DNA of 64,000 nucleotides, from positions 310,001-374,000 of the forward strand of contig JACRBT010000001.1 of the NCBI GenBank assembly GCA_016234445.1, given 5' to 3'. The notes under the pieces are model-generated. The model was given only the letters and a program-made list of their open reading frames with translations, was not told the origin of the DNA and searched no databases. How positions within the stretch are numbered: position 1 is the stretch's first letter; each line of letters opens with the position of its first letter. This DNA is from Chloroflexota bacterium (GTDB taxonomy: Bacteria; Chloroflexota; Dehalococcoidia; Tepidiformales; Tepidiformaceae). Both the position numbers and the translations under genes were made by a program. Positions 1-8,129 of the stretch are shown here, piece after piece.

Positions 1-1378
1 TCTCGGGGTCAGGGTAGTCAGCGATCCAGCCGTCCGCGAGCACCTGGAAGGTCTTCTTCTTGCGCTCGCGAAGGTAGGCTGAGGGGTCGATGCCCTGGAG
101 GTCGACTGTGACGCCGAGGACATCCTGCCAGTCGGCCTGGAGCGCTTCGAGGAGGTCGCCGCCGCCACCGGCGGCGCCGGAGTACTTCAGGGTGATGGCC
201 GGCATCTTGCCCGCGTACTTCGACTCGGCGATGAGTTGCTTCGCCTTCACCGGGTCGTACTTGTAGCCCGCGATGCTCTCCTTGTAGCCGGGCATCTCAG
301 GGGGAAGGACCCCGTCGGCCACGCGGAGGGCGTTGAAGAAGAGGTTCTCGTTGATGTTCTTGTAGTCGACGGCCATGGCGAAGGCCTGGCGGACCTTGGG
401 GTCGTCGAAGGGCGCCTGTTTCACGTTGAAAGCGATGTAGGAGAGGCTCATCTCCGGCTGGGGCTTGTAGAACTGGCTGAGCGGGCTGTTGCCAGCCTTC
501 ACCGCGTCCAGCTGGAGGAGCGGGACGCCGGCAACGTGGATTTCGTCGTTTTCGAAGCGGGTGGAGACGGAGCCACCACCAAGCTCGAAGATGACCTCGT
601 CGACTTTCGCGACGCCGAGGTGGTAACGGTCGTTCCGGACCAGGCGGATGCGCTCGGCGGCCTTGAATTCGGCGACGCGGAAGGGACCGGTGCCGTTCGG
701 CTTCTGGGTCCAGTTGCGGGGGCTGGTCTTGATCTGCTCCTTGTCGACCACGTAGGCGACGGGGTAGGTCAGCTCGGCGAGGAAGAAGTCCTCCGGCTCT
801 TCGAGCTCGATCTGGAGCGTCTTCTCGTCGATGACGCGGACGCCCTTGACCTCCGTGGCCTTGTTGGCGAAGCGCTCCTTCACGCCGACGATGCCGCCAA
901 GGTAGGGGAGAACCTGGAGCGAAGCGTTCGCGGGGTCGGCGGCGCGTTCGAGGCTGTACTTGAAGTCGTCGGCCGTCACCCGGCGGCCGTTGTGGAAGAC
1001 GACGTCCTGGCGGAGGTGGAAGGTGTAGGTCTTGCCGTCCGGGGAGATGTCCCACTTTTCGGCGATGTCGGGCTTGACGTTCAGCTGGAGGTCGAGGGTG
1101 ACGAGCCCGCCGAAGATCTCGGCGACGTATTCGGCCGTCGACACGTCGCCGACCTGGATGGGATCGAGGACGGTGTTCGGTTCGTCGCCCGGGATGATGA
1201 GGACGTTGCCCCCACAGATCCCGCCGGCGGTCTTCCTGGTGGGGGTCGGCTTGTCGTCAGTGGCGCCGGAGCTGTCGTCGCCGCCGGAGCTGGCGAGGAC
1301 AACAACGAAGACTACCCCCACCGCGAGGATGAGGACGGCAACGAAGCCCATCATGAGCGTTAGGGTTCGGTTCGACAT
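1..1378 (-). CDS. ABC transporter substrate-binding protein, peptide (SBP_bac_5) family, 3' end outside window
   Basis: Extracytoplasmic solute-binding subunit of an oligopeptide/dipeptide-type ABC importer. About 459 codons are visible; the C-terminus runs off the left edge. Residues 6-29 form one hydrophobic segment. No lipobox cysteine follows it, so the protein is probably anchored by an uncleaved signal or released, not lipidated. A Thr/Asp/Pro linker (about 30-50) precedes the binding domain. Family features seen: IAEKWDISPDGKTYTFHLR, then VVFHNGRRVTADDFKYSLE, typical of DppA/OppA proteins. The ATG at 1378 is the only start that includes the membrane segment. Permease and ATPase genes would lie left of the window or elsewhere. 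Substrate cannot be told from sequence. Confidence 0.88.
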   Translation of the reverse strand, partial: MSNRTLTLMMGFVAVLILAVGVVFVVVLASSGGDDSSGATDDKPTPTRKTAGGICGGNVLIIPGDEPNTVLDPIQVGDVSTAEYVAEIFGGLVTLDLQLNVKPDIAEKWDISPDGKTYTFHLRQDVVFHNGRRVTADDFKYSLERAADPANASLQVLPYLGGIVGVKERFANKATEVKGVRVIDEKTLQIELEEPEDFFLAELTYPVAYVVDKEQIKTSPRNWTQKPNGTGPFRVAEFKAAERIRLVRNDRYHLGVAKVDEVIFELGGGSVSTRFENDEIHVAGVPLLQLDAVKAGNSPLSQFYKPQPEMSLSYIAFNVKQAPFDDPKVRQAFAMAVDYKNINENLFFNALRVADGVLPPEMPGYKESIAGYKYDPVKAKQLIAESKYAGKMPAITLKYSGAAGGGGDLLEALQADWQDVLGVTVDLQGIDPSAYLRERKKKTFQVLADGWIADYPDPE

Positions 1379-1478
1379 GGTCACCTGCCGGGCGGCGAAT
1401 CAGTTTGTGAAGGATACGCTGGAGACGCCGTCCCCGATGGCTGCCATGGGGGCGCGGCGAAGCTTCAGGGAAAGATAA

Positions 1479-1520
1479 CGCTTCCGGGCGTCGCACGGGA
1501 ATCGGGCAACGCCCGGAGCG
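1479..1520 (-). terminator. Rho-independent terminator of aspS
   Basis: On the minus strand CGCTCCGGGCGT (1520-1509) pairs with ACGCCCGGAAGCG (1491-1479) with one bulged base. It is followed at once by TTATCTTTCCC. It lies 12 bases beyond the aspS stop codon. Confidence 0.75.
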
Positions 1521-1531
1521 GCAAGGACGGT

Positions 1532-3301
1532 TTACCGCGACGGCTCTTCGGCGAGCCGCAGCCCCAGTTCCGCCAGCTGGGCCGCATCCACGGGAGTGGG
1601 CGAGCCCATCAGCGGATCCCCGCCCGAAGACGCCTTGGGGAAGGCGATGACGTCGCGGATGTTGTCGGTCCCGGCGAGGGTCATGATCAGGCGGTCGATC
1701 CCGGCGCCGACTCCGCCCTCGGGCGGGGTACCGTATTCGAGTGCGTCGAGGACAACCCCGAAGCGGTCCTGCTGCTCCTCTTTCGTATAGCCCATGAGCC
1801 CGAAGACCCGCTCCTGGTCGGAGCGGTTATTGATCCGGATGGAGCCGCCGCCAACCTCGGCGCCGTTGCAGACGAGGTCGTACTGGTAGGAGGCGGCGCG
1901 CCCGGGATCGGTGTCGAGGAGCGCCCGCTCCGATTCGGGGAAGCCGCAGAAGGGGTTGTGGGTGGCATCCCAGCGCTCTTCTTCCGGCCGCCATTCCAGG
2001 AGCGGGAAACCCGTCACCCAGGCGAACGAAAGCACCCCCGCGTCCTTGAGCCCGAGGCGGCTGCCCAGTTCCGTGCGGACTTCGTGGAGGGACTTCGCCA
2101 CCACAGCCGGCTGGTCGGCGACGATGACGACCATGTCCCCGTCTTCGGCGCCGGTACGCGAACGGATGCCCGCCACCTCCTCCGGCGAGAGGAACTTGGC
2201 GATGGGCGAGCGCAGTTCGGCGCCCGTGAAGCCGATGTAGGCGAGGCCACGGGCGCCGCCGCCGCGGGCGACTTCCGTGAGTTCGTCGATCTCCTTGCGG
2301 GTCATGTCCGCCTTGCCGGGGATGCGGATCGCCTTGATCTCGCCGCCTGCCGCCAGCGCCCCCGCGAACACCTGGAACTGCGAGGTCCGAACCGCATCGG
2401 CGATGTCGACCAGTTCGAGGCCGAAGCGAAGGTCGGGGCGATCGATGCCGTAGCGCGCCATGCAGTCCGCGTAGTCGAGCCGGGGGAATGGCGTGGCCGC
2501 CAGTGCGCCGGGCCGGAAGCGCTGGGCGATGCCGGTGTAGAGCTCCTCGATCAGGGCCATCACGTCCTCCTGGCCGACGAAGCTCATCTCCAGGTCGAGC
2601 TGGGTGTGTTCGGCGACGCGGTTGGCGCGCGTGTCTTCGTCACGGTAGCAGCGGGCGATCTGGAAGTACTTCTCGACACCGCCGTACATCAGGAGCTGCT
2701 TGAGGATCTGGGGCGACTGCGGCAGCGCGAAGAAGTGGCCGGGCTTCATCCGCGAGGGTACGAGGAAGTCCCGGGCGCCCTCCGGTGTCGACTTGATCAG
2801 GGTCGGCGTCTCCACCTCGATGAAGCCGCGCCCGTAAAGGAACTCGCGCATGAATCGCACAACTTCGTGGCGCAGGTAGATGACCTTCGCCACTTCCGGC
2901 CGGCGGAGGTCGAGGTAGCGGTAGCGGAGGCGAAGCTGTTCGTCCACTTCGACCGGCTCGTTGATGTAGAACGGCGGGGTCAGGGCTTCGCTCAGCACCT
3001 GGACGGCCGCTGGCACGACTTCGACGGCGCCGGTGGCCATGTTGGGGTTGACGGTCTCGGCGGAGCGGGCGCGGACGACGCCCTCGACGGCCAGCACCCA
3101 TTCCGTCCGGGCGCGATGGGCGACGGCGTGGCTGGCGGCGTCCTCGGGGTTGAACACGACCTGGACGATGCCGCGCGAATCCCGCAGGTCGATGAAGATG
3201 AGCCCGCCGTGGTCGCGGCGGCGGTGGACCCAGCCCGCGATGCGGACGGCGCGGCCGGCGTCGGCAGGGCGAAGGTCGCCGCAGTAGGTGTCTTTCAGCA
3301 T
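1532..3301 (-). CDS. aspS: Aspartyl-tRNA synthetase
   Basis: Charges tRNA-Asp with aspartate. Class II synthetase of the bacterial type, 589 residues, the normal length. N-terminal OB anticodon-binding domain about 1-105 (WVHRRRDHGGLIFIDLRD), then catalytic motif 2 at 213-223 (FQIARCYRDED). A bacterial GAD insertion follows at about 290-410, and motif 3 near the C-terminus (GAGIDRLIMTLAG). The frame is open upstream to 3397, but the start chosen is the ATG at 3301: the protein then begins MLKDTYCGDLR as in homologues, and a TACCCT hexamer lies exactly 6 bases before it. There is no Shine-Dalgarno sequence, which fits a leaderless message. A strong terminator follows. Confidence 0.97.
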   Translation of the reverse strand: MLKDTYCGDLRPADAGRAVRIAGWVHRRRDHGGLIFIDLRDSRGIVQVVFNPEDAASHAVAHRARTEWVLAVEGVVRARSAETVNPNMATGAVEVVPAAVQVLSEALTPPFYINEPVEVDEQLRLRYRYLDLRRPEVAKVIYLRHEVVRFMREFLYGRGFIEVETPTLIKSTPEGARDFLVPSRMKPGHFFALPQSPQILKQLLMYGGVEKYFQIARCYRDEDTRANRVAEHTQLDLEMSFVGQEDVMALIEELYTGIAQRFRPGALAATPFPRLDYADCMARYGIDRPDLRFGLELVDIADAVRTSQFQVFAGALAAGGEIKAIRIPGKADMTRKEIDELTEVARGGGARGLAYIGFTGAELRSPIAKFLSPEEVAGIRSRTGAEDGDMVVIVADQPAVVAKSLHEVRTELGSRLGLKDAGVLSFAWVTGFPLLEWRPEEERWDATHNPFCGFPESERALLDTDPGRAASYQYDLVCNGAEVGGGSIRINNRSDQERVFGLMGYTKEEQQDRFGVVLDALEYGTPPEGGVGAGIDRLIMTLAGTDNIRDVIAFPKASSGGDPLMGSPTPVDAAQLAELGLRLAEEPSR

Positions 3302-3307
3302 GGGAAA

Positions 3308-3313
3308 AGGGTA
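3308..3313 (-). promoter_or_regulatory. Candidate -10 element of aspS (leaderless)
   Basis: Minus strand TACCCT, then six bases TTTCCC, then the ATG at 3301. A transcript would begin at or next to the start codon. Same arrangement as at 42165 and 47357. Confidence 0.5.
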
Positions 3314-3356
3314 CCCGAAGGGGGCGATACCGGTTAGCGGGGCGCCGAGCGAAGCC

Positions 3357-3893
3357 TCAGGGTGTGAGCCAATCCCAGATGGCCTGGACCGCCTCAACCG
3401 CCGTGAACCGGTCCAGCCAACGCGCTTCGTGGAGCACGTACTCCTGGAACTCCTTGAGCGGGAGGAGGATGGCCATCACCACGGCAACCTGCCGCCGGCC
3501 AAAGCGGAACCCGGGGCGCCAGTGCGGGAGGCTGGCCACGAAGAGAAACCAGAATTCGAAGACGTTCGGGAAGAACAGCAGCACCCCGCGCGCACCGGTC
3601 ACTTCGAAGGCGAAGAACCCGGCCAGCCGGAACAGGTAGAGGGCGATGGAGATGCTGCGGGCCGGGCCTCGCCAGCGCATCGCCACGGCGAGGAAGGCGA
3701 GCATGTAGACCTGATCCAGGTACTTGTCGAATTCCTGGTAGTCGCGGACCCCACCAAGGTCGAGCAGGTTCTTGAGAAACAGGTCGCTGAAGTCGACCAG
3801 CACCGCCACGATCCCGCCCACGAACGCCCACCGGAGCACCAACAGCGACCCGGCCACGCGGACAACGCTGATGATGAGCTCCTCCTGCGTCAC
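3357..3893 (-). CDS. Uncharacterised integral membrane protein
   Basis: 178 residues with about four hydrophobic segments: about 12-35, 62-80, 84-108 and 128-147. I do not recognise the family. A conserved-looking acidic/aromatic stretch (DLFLKNLLDLGGVRDYQEF) follows the first segment. The GTG start at 3893 overlaps the stop of the upstream regulator gene by four bases (GTGA), so the two are translationally coupled. The membrane protein may therefore be the target or partner of that ModE-like regulator. Transport of an anion or lipid-related functions are possible, but nothing in the sequence decides. Confidence 0.75.
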   Translation of the reverse strand: MTQEELIISVVRVAGSLLVLRWAFVGGIVAVLVDFSDLFLKNLLDLGGVRDYQEFDKYLDQVYMLAFLAVAMRWRGPARSISIALYLFRLAGFFAFEVTGARGVLLFFPNVFEFWFLFVASLPHWRPGFRFGRRQVAVVMAILLPLKEFQEYVLHEARWLDRFTAVEAVQAIWDWLTP

Positions 3894-4276
3894 GGCAGTG
3901 GCGCTCCCCCGGGCGGGCCAGTACCGCCGCCCAGCACCCCCTCGACTTCTTCCCGAAAGGCGACGTCGAGCTCTCGCGCCATGCGCTCCTGGAAGCGCCG
4001 GTAGGCCGCGACCAGCGCCCGGCCCTCTTCCGAAAGCACCGTGTGCCCGCCACCGGCGCCGCCAACTTCGGACTGGACGAGGGCGAGGCCGAGGTTGGCT
4101 TCGAGTTCTTTGACCTTCCCCCAGGCGCGCCGGTAGGAGAGGCCCATCTGTTCAGCAGCGTGGGCGAGCGAGCCGGATTCGCCGACGAGTTCCAGGAGGC
4201 GGACGCGGTAGTCGGACATCACCAGGCGTCCGCCGGATTCGACCCAGAGCTTCAGGCGAGGTGAGAAGTCGTCCAC
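3890..4276 (-). CDS. ModE-type winged-helix transcriptional regulator (N-terminal domain only)
   Basis: 128 residues. The DNA-binding half of ModE/LysR-type regulators lies at about 20-95: a helix-turn-helix around SGSLAHAAEQMGLSYRRAWG, then the wing (LGLALVQSEVGGAGGGHTVLSEEG). No molybdate-binding TOBE domain is present, as in many stand-alone ModE-N proteins. Regulation of molybdenum genes is the family association; moaD and moaE lie 50 kb away, so the link is only suggestive. The GTG start at 4276 has TAGGCT six bases before it, so this gene is probably leaderless and heads the two-gene unit with the membrane protein. Confidence 0.85.
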   Translation of the reverse strand: MDDFSPRLKLWVESGGRLVMSDYRVRLLELVGESGSLAHAAEQMGLSYRRAWGKVKELEANLGLALVQSEVGGAGGGHTVLSEEGRALVAAYRRFQERMARELDVAFREEVEGVLGGGTGPPGGAPLP

Positions 4277-4282
4277 GCCGCG

Positions 4283-4288
4283 AGCCTA
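4283..4288 (-). promoter_or_regulatory. Candidate -10 element of the ModE-like gene (leaderless)
   Basis: Minus strand TAGGCT, six bases, then GTG at 4276. No Shine-Dalgarno sequence is visible. Confidence 0.4.
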
Positions 4289-4337
4289 CCGCGCGGGCGG
4301 CGCCGCGGCCAGCGGACTGGCCCCCCGGAGGCCCTGC

Positions 4338-5045
4338 TCAGGCGTTTATGTCGCCCCGGGAGTGCTGGAAGCTCATCACGTGGGAGTAGTCGTTGATGGT
4401 GAGCAGACTGCGGCGGGTGTCGGCCCCACGCACGACGGTGATGGAGGTGTGGTGCACCGAAACGAGGTTGTCGAACACGGACCCCAGAAGGTGCCCCAGG
4501 TAGGTGTTGATCACGCCGCCGTGGCAGGTGAGGGCCACCCGGCGTCCCTGGTTCTCGGCGATGACGCGGTCGATGGCGCCGATGACGCGAGCCTTGAAGG
4601 CGTCGACGTCCTCACAGTACGGCCAGGATGAGTGCTTCCGCGTCCGAGTCACGTCGCGGTAGACGGCGGCAAGCTCTTCCTTCGAGTAGATGTCGAGGAG
4701 GCCCTTGTCCTGGGGCGCGCGCTGCCAGAGGTCGATCTCCTTGAGGTCCTGGATGACCTGGACTTCGAGGCCGTGGTGCTTCGCAATCTCCTTGCCGGTC
4801 TCGTAGGCGCGGACCATGGGGCTCGAAACGACGGCCCCAAGCCGTGCGCCAGCGAGACGTTCGCCGACGGCCCGGGCCTGGCGTTCGCCGAGCTCCGAAA
4901 GCGGCGCGTCGAGGGCCTGGCCGAGTGTGATGTTCTCGTGGAACTTCTGCTCGCCGTGGCGGATGAGGAGGACTTCGCACATCCCCTCGAAGGAGTCGAC
5001 GAAGGGGTTCTCAAGGTCGATGGTGCGGACGTGCTTCCGGGTCAC
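4338..5045 (-). CDS. Histidine phosphatase (phosphoglycerate mutase-like) family protein
   Basis: 235 residues. The phosphohistidine motif LLIRHGEQ gives RHG at 29-31, and the second catalytic His is in LTCHGG at about 175. Further landmarks are LSELGERQARA and SSPMVRAYETG. It could act as phosphatase or mutase; substrate unknown. The GTG at 5045 overlaps the stop of the MarR gene (GTGA), indicating coupling. An internal ATG at 4982 (MCEVLLIRHGE) would remove the 21-residue leader and is a real alternative, since most family members start just before the RHG strand. Confidence 0.9.
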   Translation of the reverse strand: MTRKHVRTIDLENPFVDSFEGMCEVLLIRHGEQKFHENITLGQALDAPLSELGERQARAVGERLAGARLGAVVSSPMVRAYETGKEIAKHHGLEVQVIQDLKEIDLWQRAPQDKGLLDIYSKEELAAVYRDVTRTRKHSSWPYCEDVDAFKARVIGAIDRVIAENQGRRVALTCHGGVINTYLGHLLGSVFDNLVSVHHTSITVVRGADTRRSLLTINDYSHVMSFQHSRGDINA

Positions 5046-5551
5046 GAGCCGCTCCCGCCGGGCATGGCGACGACGGCGAGGTTCGGCTCGACCCTGGAGA
5101 CGTGCTCGGCGGCGTTGATGAAGGCCCGGAGCCCGCGGGTGAAGGCGTCCAGGTCGGCTTCGTCCATCTCCACAAGGATGCGGCGGGTGAAGAGCCCCGC
5201 GCCGCGTTCAAGGCAGCCACAGGTGTCCTCGCCACGGCCGCTGAGGAAGTTGCGGACGAGGCGGCGGTCGGCGGCGTCGTCTTCGCGCCGGACCAGGCCG
5301 AGCTTCACCAGGCGGTCGACGATGCCCGAGATCGTCGGGGGCGTGACGGAGAGCCGGGCGGCGAGGGCGCCGGCGGTGACGCCGGGGTTTTCGCGCATCA
5401 GGAACATCACGCGAAGCTGGGCGGTGGTCAGCCCGAGTTCGGCCCAGGCGCGGAAGCGGAATGGGTCCAGTTGTGCGAGCGCCTGGCCAAAGTCGCGAAG
5501 CGCGGCGTCGACGGCATCTTCGGGTTTCACCGGTGTTTGGGTCGCGGTCAA
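5042..5551 (-). CDS. MarR family transcriptional regulator
   Basis: 169 residues counted from a TTG at 5551. The TTG is preceded by AGGG seven bases upstream; a GTG at 5530 is the alternative. The winged helix spans about 45-110: LTTAQLRVMFLMRENPG, the recognition helix in LSVTPPTISGIVDRL, and the wing VRREDDAADRRLV, all typical of MarR. Such proteins are dimeric repressors that respond to small phenolic or other ligands. It is divergent from the MidA-like gene at 5644 with 92 bases between, and is co-transcribed with the phosphatase downstream. Confidence 0.92.
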   Translation of the reverse strand: MTATQTPVKPEDAVDAALRDFGQALAQLDPFRFRAWAELGLTTAQLRVMFLMRENPGVTAGALAARLSVTPPTISGIVDRLVKLGLVRREDDAADRRLVRNFLSGRGEDTCGCLERGAGLFTRRILVEMDEADLDAFTRGLRAFINAAEHVSRVEPNLAVVAMPGGSGS

Positions 5552-5643
5552 AAGCTTAGCCCTATGCGAACTGATTCGTTGACCGAAGCGTAGCAGAGCG
5601 CCGCGCCGGAACACCACTCCCCGGCCGTGAGCGAGGCGCGCCC

Positions 5644-6738
5644 GTGTGTGACACTTGGGGGGTGACGCTCGACCTCGACCCCGGCCTCGGCTCCGCGGGC
5701 AACCCGCGGCTGGTGCGTGCAATCGTCGACGAGATGAACGGGGGTGCAATCCCATTCGAGCGGTTCATGGAACTCGCGCTCTATCACCCGAAGTATGGCT
5801 ACTACCGCAAGCCGGGCCGGGTGGGCCCCGACGGCGACTTCCTCACCAGCCCGGCGATCCACCCGATGTTTGGGTGGGCGATCGGTGGGTGGCTGCGCTG
5901 GACGTGGCAGCAACTGGGCGAACCCACCACGTTCACCGTCATCGAACCCGGCGCCGGGGAGGGCTTGCTGGCGGCCTCGATCCTCGACTGGGCGGAGGGG
6001 CGGGACGACAACTTCCGGGAGGCGCTCCGCTACGTCGCGATCGAGCCCAACGCACCCGGCCGCGACTCACGCGTCGAGTGGCGCGACAGCCCGCCGGACG
6101 CGGTGGAGGCCGGCGCCGTCGTCACGAACGAACTCTTCGACGCATTCCCGGTTCGCATTTTCGACGCTGGCGAACGGGGGCCGATCGAGGTCTTCGTCCG
6201 CTGGGACGGCGAGCGCTTCGTCGAGGCGCCCGGCGGGGTCGCGTCGATCGACGGCGCGCCGGAGTCTGGCCGATTCGAGGTGAACCAGCGGGCCTACCCG
6301 GCGATGCGCGACCTCTGCGGGCTGGTCGAACGCGGCGCCGTGCTGGTGTTCGACTACGGCTACCCCCAGGAGGACCTCTGGGCCCCGTGGCGGACCACCG
6401 GGACGCTGCTCTGTTTCTATCGCCACACGGCCCACGAAAACCCGTACATCCACGTCGGGGATCAGGACATCACCACGCACGTGAACTTCACCGACCTCGC
6501 CTTCGCGGCGCAAGCCTCGGGTTTCGACGTCCACGGGCCGGTCAGCCAGTCGGCGTTCCTCTGGGCGGCCGGCCTGGGGGAGGTGGTCGAAGCGGCGCGG
6601 GCCGAGATGGCTGAATACTTCAGCCGCCGCCGCGCGCTCGAACGCCTGACCGACAGCGCCGGGCTGGGCCGCGTCCGTGTCCTCGCCGCGACGCGAGGAT
6701 TCGCCGCCGGGACGCCGCCGGGATTCGGGGAAAGCTGA
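5644..6738 (+). CDS. SAM-dependent methyltransferase, MidA/NDUFAF7 family
   Basis: 364 residues of the DUF185 family. Hallmarks: FMELALYHPKYGYY (41-54), GDFLTSPAI (64-72) and the SAM-binding loop IEPGAGEGLL (100-109). The family includes mitochondrial NDUFAF7, which methylates an arginine of a complex I subunit. Bacterial members are thought to have a similar protein substrate, but this is unproven. The GTG start at 5644 has GAGG seven bases upstream; a GTG at 5662 is possible. The stop overlaps the ATG of the peroxiredoxin (TGATG), so the two genes form an operon. Confidence 0.93.
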   Translation: MCDTWGVTLDLDPGLGSAGNPRLVRAIVDEMNGGAIPFERFMELALYHPKYGYYRKPGRVGPDGDFLTSPAIHPMFGWAIGGWLRWTWQQLGEPTTFTVIEPGAGEGLLAASILDWAEGRDDNFREALRYVAIEPNAPGRDSRVEWRDSPPDAVEAGAVVTNELFDAFPVRIFDAGERGPIEVFVRWDGERFVEAPGGVASIDGAPESGRFEVNQRAYPAMRDLCGLVERGAVLVFDYGYPQEDLWAPWRTTGTLLCFYRHTAHENPYIHVGDQDITTHVNFTDLAFAAQASGFDVHGPVSQSAFLWAAGLGEVVEAARAEMAEYFSRRRALERLTDSAGLGRVRVLAATRGFAAGTPPGFGES

Positions 6739-7250
6739 TGGACGAGCCGCACGAGCCCGCCACGACAGCAGCGCCCCGCGACAAGCCGATCAGCGTGGGG
6801 GAACCGGCGCCCGCGTTCGCGCTCCCGGCCGTCGACAGCGCGGGAACGACGACGACGCTCGCTTTCCCGGCGGCACTCGACGGGCACCCCGGCCTGCTCG
6901 TGTTCTACCAGGACGACGGCATGCCGATCTGCACGAGCGAGCTCAAGGCGTTCGCCCAGGAACACGAGTTGCTCGTGGAGGCGGGGGTCCGCGTCTTCGG
7001 GATCAACACCAACGGGGTGGGCTCGCACGCGAAGTTCCAGGAGCGCGACCACTTCCCCTTCCCGCTGATCAGCGACTTCTACGCTGAGGTGGTGAAGGCG
7101 TACGGCCTCTGGGACGCCGACGAGGGGAAGTCGCGCCGGGCCGTGGTCCTTGTCGGCGAAGACGGCCTTGTACGGTACGTGCTGCCGCACTTCAACCCCG
7201 GGAACCTCGCCGCCTTCGAAGAGGTCTTCCGGGCGCTGGGGCTGGTCTAA
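6738..7250 (+). CDS. Peroxiredoxin (AhpC/TSA, BCP-like)
   Basis: 170 residues with a thioredoxin fold. The peroxidatic cysteine is Cys65 in FYQDDGMPICTSE. In standard peroxiredoxins a Thr or Ser three residues before the cysteine helps to activate the peroxide; here it is Met. The Pro two residues before the cysteine and the later Arg (SRRAVVLVGEDG) are kept. No resolving cysteine is seen, so it would be a 1-Cys enzyme if active. It is translationally coupled to the methyltransferase upstream. The last four bases overlap the convergent gene at 7247. Confidence 0.85.
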   Translation: MDEPHEPATTAAPRDKPISVGEPAPAFALPAVDSAGTTTTLAFPAALDGHPGLLVFYQDDGMPICTSELKAFAQEHELLVEAGVRVFGINTNGVGSHAKFQERDHFPFPLISDFYAEVVKAYGLWDADEGKSRRAVVLVGEDGLVRYVLPHFNPGNLAAFEEVFRALGLV

Positions 7251-7612
7251 GCGCGGGCGGCGCTGACTTCGTCGCGCAGCTTGTCGAGGAGGGGGCTCCC
7301 CTCTGCGTAGCGCTCCACGACTAGCTGGAACAGGGAGTTCAGTTCCGGCACGCGGCCGCCACCGAGGACCGATTCGGCAAACTGCTCGATCTCGTCGCCC
7401 CTCGGGTCGAGCACCCGGATGGAAAGACCTTGGAGGAGCGTCAGGATTGGCCCGACCGGCCCCCGAATCACGACGGTGCCGTTCGAACCGGTATACGCGA
7501 ACGCGCCCGGGAGGTCGGTTGGCTTCCAGACGATTGCTCCCGCGCGCGTCTGCTGCAGCAACGTCGCAATCAGTTCGGCCATTCGACGAGTGGGCCGTTC
7601 AAGCATGCTCAT
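7247..7612 (-). CDS. Small uncharacterised protein
   Basis: 121 residues, predicted soluble, family not recognised. Visible features are an N-terminal amphipathic helix (RRMAELIATLLQQTRAG), a glycine-containing beta region (YTGSNGTVVIRGPVGP) and a helical C-terminus. Start at 7612; GGAGG also positions the ATG at 7606. TATACT lies 7 bases before 7612, so the gene may have its own promoter inside the 3' end of the preceding gene, which overlaps it by 14 bases. It is likely a partner of the membrane-anchored protein encoded just upstream. Confidence 0.7.
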   Translation of the reverse strand: MSMLERPTRRMAELIATLLQQTRAGAIVWKPTDLPGAFAYTGSNGTVVIRGPVGPILTLLQGLSIRVLDPRGDEIEQFAESVLGGGRVPELNSLFQLVVERYAEGSPLLDKLRDEVSAARA

Positions 7613-8099
7613 CCTCCCCAGTATACAGCCGAAGCCGGGCAGTAAAGGTGCCCGCCTCGGCCGTCGCGTTGCCTACCGCGGTCCGCGCCCGCCGAATCGA
7701 CACGTTCGCGGTCCCGCGGCCCTCGGAAAGCGCCTGTTCCGCGAGCGCAGCCAGTCCCGCAGCTTCCGCGAGGGAGCCAAGGAGCCCCTCAGCCGCAGGC
7801 GACACGGTGATAACCAGTCCCCTGAGTTCGGCGGCGAGGTGGCGCCAGCGGGTCAACGCCTGGATCGCATCCTCGGTTCGCGTCGTTGCCAGCGAGGCGG
7901 ACAGCTCGATGTCGAGCTGGACCAGCCGGGGGACGATGGAAAGCAGTGCGTTGCTCGCCATTCGAGCCTCGGTCCGTCTGACCGCCAGTCCTGTCGCAGC
8001 GACGGCAGACTGCGTTCTTCGAATCTGCCAGATAGCAACGCCAAACCCGCAAATCGAGACGGCGACGCCCAGCCATGTCCCGATCGTGTTGGCATCCAT
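7599..8099 (-). CDS. Small membrane-anchored protein with helical cytoplasmic domain
   Basis: 166 residues. The frame is open to 8120, but the ATG at 8099 (MDANTIGTWLG) is preferred: TATAGT lies seven bases before it. Residues 6-25 form a single membrane helix (LGVAVSICGFGVAIWQIRRT) ending in Arg-Arg, so the rest is probably cytoplasmic. The remainder is almost all alpha-helical and Ala/Leu/Arg rich, possibly coiled coil (VAATGLAVRRTEARMASNA). Family not recognised. The two-gene arrangement with 7247-7612 suggests a membrane anchor plus a soluble partner. Confidence 0.72.
   Translation of the reverse strand: MDANTIGTWLGVAVSICGFGVAIWQIRRTQSAVAATGLAVRRTEARMASNALLSIVPRLVQLDIELSASLATTRTEDAIQALTRWRHLAAELRGLVITVSPAAEGLLGSLAEAAGLAALAEQALSEGRGTANVSIRRARTAVGNATAEAGTFTARLRLYTGEDEHA
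7620..7625 (-). promoter_or_regulatory. Candidate internal -10 element
   Basis: Minus strand TATACT (five of six bases match TATAAT), seven bases before the ATG at 7612. It lies within the coding end of the 7599-8099 gene. Confidence 0.4.
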
Positions 8100-8106
8100 G
8101 GAGCTC

Positions 8107-8112
8107 ACTATA
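8107..8112 (-). promoter_or_regulatory. Candidate -10 element (leaderless)
   Basis: Minus strand TATAGT, five of six matches to TATAAT, seven bases before the ATG at 8099. Confidence 0.5.
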
Positions 8113-8129
8113 CGTGCCACACAGAGCGG

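Noticed and set aside
236-1363. Plus-strand frame opposite the ABC substrate-binding gene
   Set aside because: Minus-strand translation gives clear SBP_bac_5 motifs across the whole stretch.
5562-5660. Inverted repeat CGAA-N4-TTCG in the MarR/MidA gap as the MarR operator
   Set aside because: Four-base arms are too short to distinguish from chance.
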